DNA from: Sipunculus nudus
Taxonomy: Eukaryota > Annelida > Sipuncula > Golfingiida > Sipunculidae
Assembly: GCA_026874595.1 (NCBI GenBank)
Contig: CM049320.1
Span: 32,956,214-33,020,213 of the forward strand
Direction of reading: 5' to 3'
DNA: 64,000 nt
Below are positions 60,068 through 64,000 of this stretch, piece by piece. Both the position numbers and the translations under genes were made by a program. Every line of letters begins with the position of its first letter. Within the stretch, counting starts at the first letter, position 1. The notes beneath the pieces were generated by a model that had not been told where the DNA came from, searched no databases, and saw nothing but the letters and a program-made list of their open reading frames with translations.

Positions 60068-60259
60068 CTATGGCCCCTCCCAGCTTGCCCGCCTCACGCA
60101 AACAAAGTTGACCCATTTCTTCAAACGTTCTGGCTGGCTCAAAGGAAACCTGCGTAAACTCACACCATCACGGTTTGTGTTACTGCAGCCACCCGCTACA
60201 CAACTATTTGGTATTATTTTAACTATTAACGATCGAACACAATACAGAAAACGGTACAC
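60068..60259 (-). pseudogene. THAP zinc-finger domain fragment (Kolobok-type transposase relict)
   Basis: The minus-strand frame contains SCVAGGCSNTNRDGVSLRRF, then a KKWVNF segment and SWEGP. This fits the start of a THAP domain: a C-x4-C zinc pair, the R-F-P motif, the conserved tryptophan and the GP turn. A stop codon follows GP directly, so the distal C-x2-H zinc pair is absent from the frame. Remnants of it may lie beyond in a shifted frame. There is no ATG at the frame start. Within the Kolobok-like element this is best read as the broken N terminus of its transposase, the DNA-binding part. A host THAP gene is less likely given the TTAA-flanked inverted repeats around it. Confidence 0.75.
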
Positions 60260-60614
60260 CTATTGTCATGAATTCACACATGTGGCTTTGTTATGACCGA
60301 CTGCCGTTCCTGAGCTGACGTCATTCTGAATATTCATGAGGCACGGAACCGATCATTGCCGAACGCGGGCAGGGTGAAACCAAGCATCTCAGTGCTCTTA
60401 TTAGACGCGGTTTTAATTACTTTAGACCGTTAGTAACGACTACACACAGAGCCAACAGTTACAAATACAATTCATCTACGGTATAATATGATCAAATTGC
60501 AGTTTTACTTACGCTGGTCATGTCCTTTAAGGGGTCTATTCTGTTTCTGATGTCTATTAACTAAAGTAATGTATAAAGGTAATCCCTTGATACCCATAGC
60601 TTTTAATTATATAT

Positions 60615-60775
60615 CAGTACAGTGATTCCTGTGTTATAAAACCACCTGTGGGACTGTCCGTAAGTGGTCTTAATTCACAGGTGGTCTTATTAGACCAGTC
60701 ATTTATAACCAATGTGAATGTGTTCGGTTCACTCAAGGGTGGTCATCACAGACAGTTAGTCTTTCAGACAGTTTC
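60615..60775 (+). mobile_element. GTGGTC-type MITE, copy 4
   Basis: CAGTGATTCCTGTGTTATAA, AACCACCTGTGGGACTGTCC, AGTGGTCTTAATTCACAGG and TGGTCTTATTAGACC. It is similar in order to 63285-63475. Confidence 0.6.
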
Positions 60776-60863
60776 CACTGGACATAAATTGTATGGTCAA
60801 GCAGAAATGGAGTTGATGGTATGGATTTAAGCTTATTTATGCAGCATTGTCAATAATTATTTT

Positions 60864-61085
60864 TGTCCCCTGCTTCCCTGAATGGGGGACATTTATTTGG
60901 GTTTGTCTGTCACTCTGTCTGTGCATCCATCAGGTTTTCATTTCAGTGCGATAACCTTCCTAAATAAATTTTATGATTTCTTTCAAATTTGGGTCAGTGA
61001 TTTGCTCTCATGCATACCATGGCTGGGATTGGTTCTTGAGTGTGTGTCTGAAAATTTATTCTCTCTAGCTCAAAAAGAAAAATAT
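60864..61085 (+). mobile_element. 5' end of a further Helentron-like family (truncated)
   Basis: T|TGTCCCC (60864-60870) pairs with GGGGACA (60885-60891), forming a 5' terminal palindrome like those of families A, B and D. TTTGTCTGTCACTCTGTCTG follows, like the TGTCCGTCTGTCCGTCTG of family A. No 3' hairpin and CTWGT end were found nearby, so this is a 5' fragment. Confidence 0.45.
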
Positions 61086-62595
61086 TAAATTTTGTTCCTA
61101 TATTTCACAATGACATGTGGAGACATCTTCAGGCAAACATAAAAACTGAAGCAGGTAAGCATGAAAGACAACAAGAGGCACAAGTCAGGGACATAAATTC
61201 CCTGAATTTGCTTGTTAATATATAAAAGGGGCCTGGTCTTTGTGTTTTTCGCCTGTTTCACCTTTATATTTAGTAATTACAGCAATGTATATAAGTATAA
61301 AGATAGACACTTATAGCCGTTTTATCATTTATTGGTAAAAACAATGAAATATTTGAGCAGGGAGTTGTGTTTAATGTTGTTTAAGCCTGATATTAGTCAC
61401 TTAAGCCCTTTTATCATCAGGAAAGGAGGAGTTAGGCTTTGTGTTTTTCACCTCAGCAATGATTATAACATAATATAAAGACGGACGTAGCCATCTGGCT
61501 GGTGTTTTATCAGGATACTAGACAGTGTTCTAGCTTTATTGTCTGTTGTTTACGATGACGCCAGGACATTGTTGTGCAGGTGGCTTGGTATGACAGCCAT
61601 CTCTCCCACAATATACGTGCTCCTCACTGTCATGCGTACCATGCCTGCTTCAGAAGAACGCTGAGTCTGAGCTTATGTTTATAATCCATTTTGCCAGAAC
61701 GAGGATCAGTGCTATCCCATCAACCCTCATTGCCTACAGGAACGTGCCCAGATAAATCGAGTCCTTTCATGTTACGGAGGATGTCGAGATGAACCTGTCA
61801 GCTTCATTCATTCTTTATATATCACCCCTGATTCAATCTAATGCTTTACCATGGTCGTTTCAATTTCCTTTCAGTTTAACATTGTTAGCTCAGCTGTCGT
61901 CCCAGTGATAGAATTCTCATACCTCAAACAAAAAATCTGATAGAGTTTTTACCTCCTCCAGCAAAGTAAGAGGAACGTGATCTATTTGTTACTGGCTGTA
62001 GGTCTGTTTCCCTGTACATCTTTTTTGTCATTTCAGAAATTTTGAGGAATTTTAATTAAACTGTTATAAACGAAAAACAAGTATTAACATTATTTAATTT
62101 GCTTATATATAAATAAGTATATATAAAACAAATAGAAAAAAGTTGCATGAAATAAAATAAATTTTTTTTCCATAAATTGATTTCTTCTGAATTTTGATTT
62201 TAGACACTGTGCATTTTCAGTATTTCCTGAGATGGTTTAGGGAGCAATTTATTTTACTAGCACATTTGTTATTATCAGAGAGACCAAGACTTCATTGTGA
62301 AAATTTTGAGATTCGCTGAGAGTTTTTGATTTTGTATTGACGCTTTCATTCAAAAAGAGTTATACATCATTATGAAGGCAATTGATTTTTGTGGTAATTT
62401 TGTATTTTTCAGATTCCTTCATGTAGCAAAAACAGACAAGAAAAAAAAATCATGTTTGCTTTTTTCCCTACAGCACTTTATTTTCTGTGAAGTTTTCAAT
62501 TAGATAGACTGGTGCCTAGCTGCAAATAAATGCATGAATTTTTCCCTTTTTTAAGTGCTGGGATTTATTTCCTGTGACATTTTCTTTATGTTCTG
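61086..62595. other. no recognised feature
   Basis: AT-rich sequence. TTAGCTCAGCTG at about 61889 resembles the family-A 5' terminus, but nothing downstream of it matches. Confidence 0.35.
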
Positions 62596-62599
62596 CCAT

Positions 62600-62870
62600 G
62601 GAGGAGGGTAACTGTGGTGGCCTGCTGTTTCAGACAGCTGTCAGGCAAGACTTGTCTGTTAATCAGCAACTGGAAATCACCAGGATGCAGCTCAATAAGG
62701 GCGCTCTTTAAATTTCCCTGGTGACGCAGGTGATTCTCTCCTAGACACCTAGGGGGAGCTGCTGTCATCCAAATGACAGATGAAGATGCAGATCTGTGCA
62801 TTGATAGCCAAGATTTGAACCCGTTTTGACCTCCCAGTAGGATAACCATGTCTCATTTAATGTTCGGTCA
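62600..62870 (-). repeat. possible SINE with tRNA-like B box
   Basis: On the minus strand GGGTTCAAATCTTGG (complement of about 62809-62823) resembles a B box, with TGGTTATCC about 25 bp upstream as a weak A box. A more GC-rich body follows (to about 62600). No second copy in the window confirms it. Confidence 0.3.
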
Positions 62871-63284
62871 ATTGTCAAGTTTTGTTGCACTGGGTTGATA
62901 AGATGGCAAGACAGCTGGAAACTAAGAATACTTTTGGGGAATAAACTGTGAACATTTTATTTACAAATTCAGCGGAAAAAATGATACTGGTCAGATAAGA
63001 AGGGACGTGCTGTCCTCAAAGTTTGATGCCAGAGTGGCCTCAGCTGACATTCAAACGCTTATATACCCGACTACAGGTGGCGCTTTAACAACTTAAAAGA
63101 ACAACCAATAAAAAGAGGTCACAGTTCATACAAAACTGTTGGACCTTATGAACCAATAAAATGAAGAGATACAAGAATAACAATGATACCTGACAAGACA
63201 TAATAAAGGACTTCGAACTGAGGAGTAAAGAGGTTCTGGAATAATGAACGGAAGCAAATATGGGTACAGGCACCCATTACATTA
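62871..63284. other. no recognised feature
   Basis: No gene or repeat is recognised. Confidence 0.35.
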
Positions 63285-63475
63285 TTTATGTGACTTGTTG
63301 CAATGTGGTCCACAGGGAAACGTGTTTTGAGACCACCCATGGAACTTCCCAAAAGTCACAAGTGGTCTTATACTAGTCGGATCAGTCATAACTAATATGA
63401 ATGCTTTTGGTTCACCCAAGGGGTGGTCTTAATAGACAGGTGGTCTTATAAGAGAGGTGGTCTTTAGCAGTTAAA
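63285..63475 (+). mobile_element. GTGGTC-type MITE, copy 5
   Basis: GAGACCACCCATGGAACTTCC, AAGTGGTCTTATACTAGTC, GGTTCACCCAAGGGGTGGTC and GGTGGTCTTTAGCAGTTAAAC. It is homologous to 60615-60775 in the same orientation, about 2.7 kb away. Confidence 0.65.
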
Positions 63476-64000
63476 CTTGTTTATACAGACTAGTACTTCA
63501 CTCATAATTGTGTAAATCCTACAAATACCTCATGTGCTGGGGGATGCATATAAAAGATAAAAAAAATAAGATCCTTTCGTTCTGTTTATGTTAAAGTCTT
63601 TAGATCACAAACACAGTGATACATAAAAAGATGAATGAAATAATGACCACCTAGCTAAGTCGCATGATCACACGATTCTGATGAATACAAACTCTGGTCT
63701 AGGCTACCATCTAGTCTCATGTTGGTGAGGTATAAACAGAATTAGGTAGGCATAGGCCTAGCAAAAAAGTTCCTCAAAGGCAAACTGGAAAAATTTAGAT
63801 AGATCGTCTCATAGAAAGTTCTTATTCAACATATTTTAACAGACTATATTGTACTCTTCAATACATTACAATCTACGCTGGTGGTTTAATTAGAAGCCCC
63901 AGTGCATTGTGGGGAAAGGATTTCTGTACCCATAATCCCTAACCAGCAGAGTAATACTCTTGAGAATACAATTCTGTTCAAAGTGAGATCCTCGCAGATA
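63476..64000. other. no recognised feature
   Basis: AT-rich sequence. No gene or repeat is recognised up to the window edge. Confidence 0.35.

Larger units (their letters stand above)
56792..60526. mobile_element. Kolobok-like DNA transposon, degenerate, 3.7 kb
   Basis: The outer ends are inverted repeats AGGACATGACCAGCG (56792) and CGCTGGTCATGTCCT (ending 60526), each abutted by TTAA (56788-56791 and 60527-60530). A second inverted pair, TGACGTCAGCTCAGGAAC at about 56977 and its complement at about 60304-60323, lies about 200 bp inside each end. TTAA duplications occur in piggyBac and Kolobok. The THAP-type frame near the right end points to Kolobok, whose transposases are known to carry THAP domains. 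The rest of a transposase is not visible, so it is a relict. CpG-containing words in the arms suggest it is not very old. Confidence 0.78.

Overview
This is a eukaryotic window, AT-rich and almost entirely non-coding. It is dominated by old and young non-autonomous transposable elements, minisatellites and microsatellites. Candidate splice sites, tRNA-derived SINE heads, hAT, Kolobok-like and Helentron-like elements and the lack of long open frames point to a metazoan. The mix of tandem-repeat-bearing Helentron-like elements and 'GTGGTC' MITEs fits a mollusc or another marine invertebrate, but that assignment is inference. No prokaryotic gene, operon, CRISPR array, rRNA or intact tRNA is visible. 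Most short open frames are repeat-encoded or fortuitous.

The one protein-coding feature I support is a short first coding exon at 44672-44784 on the + strand. It has a strong Kozak context, a textbook signal peptide with an A-x-A cleavage site, a preceding polypyrimidine/CAG acceptor and a GTGAGT donor. If it is real, 44785 to the end of the window is probably intron 1 of a secreted-protein gene running rightward. Two weaker exon-like segments are noted at 41771-41826 and 43277-43299.

Layout: 0-11 kb holds an 829-bp hAT-like element with a perfect 8-bp target duplication nested in one of three copies of a dispersed repeat, another hAT-like terminus, a 640-bp purine tract and two inverted-repeat MITE-like elements. 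From 11.6 to 34 kb there is a dense cluster of large Helentron-like elements: family A at 11.65-14.38 kb with family B nested inside it, family C at 15.96-19.24 kb, two more B copies at 23.64-25.10 and 27.95-29.44 kb, and family D at 31.20-33.80 kb. A second hAT-like MITE lies at 19.5 kb. From 34 to 44 kb there are MITEs, an AAT microsatellite and a 17-bp minisatellite. From 44 to 56 kb come the signal-peptide exon, a second family-A copy, SINE-like pieces and a small Helentron-like piece. From 56.8 to 60.5 kb lies a 3.7-kb Kolobok-like DNA transposon with TTAA flanks and a broken THAP-domain reading frame. The rest is MITE fragments and unannotated sequence.

The most unusual pattern is that several families (A, B, D clearly, C well, two fragments partly) share one end design: a 5' end at T|T, a 5' palindrome in most of them, an asymmetric copy of the 5' terminus just upstream of a 3' hairpin, and a 3' end reading CTWGT|T. 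Their interiors are tandem arrays. The perfect palindrome GGTGGCGCCACC occurs at least 17 times in families B, C and D, with degenerate forms in A. Families B and D also carry direct repeats of AGGTCA, the nuclear-receptor half-site.
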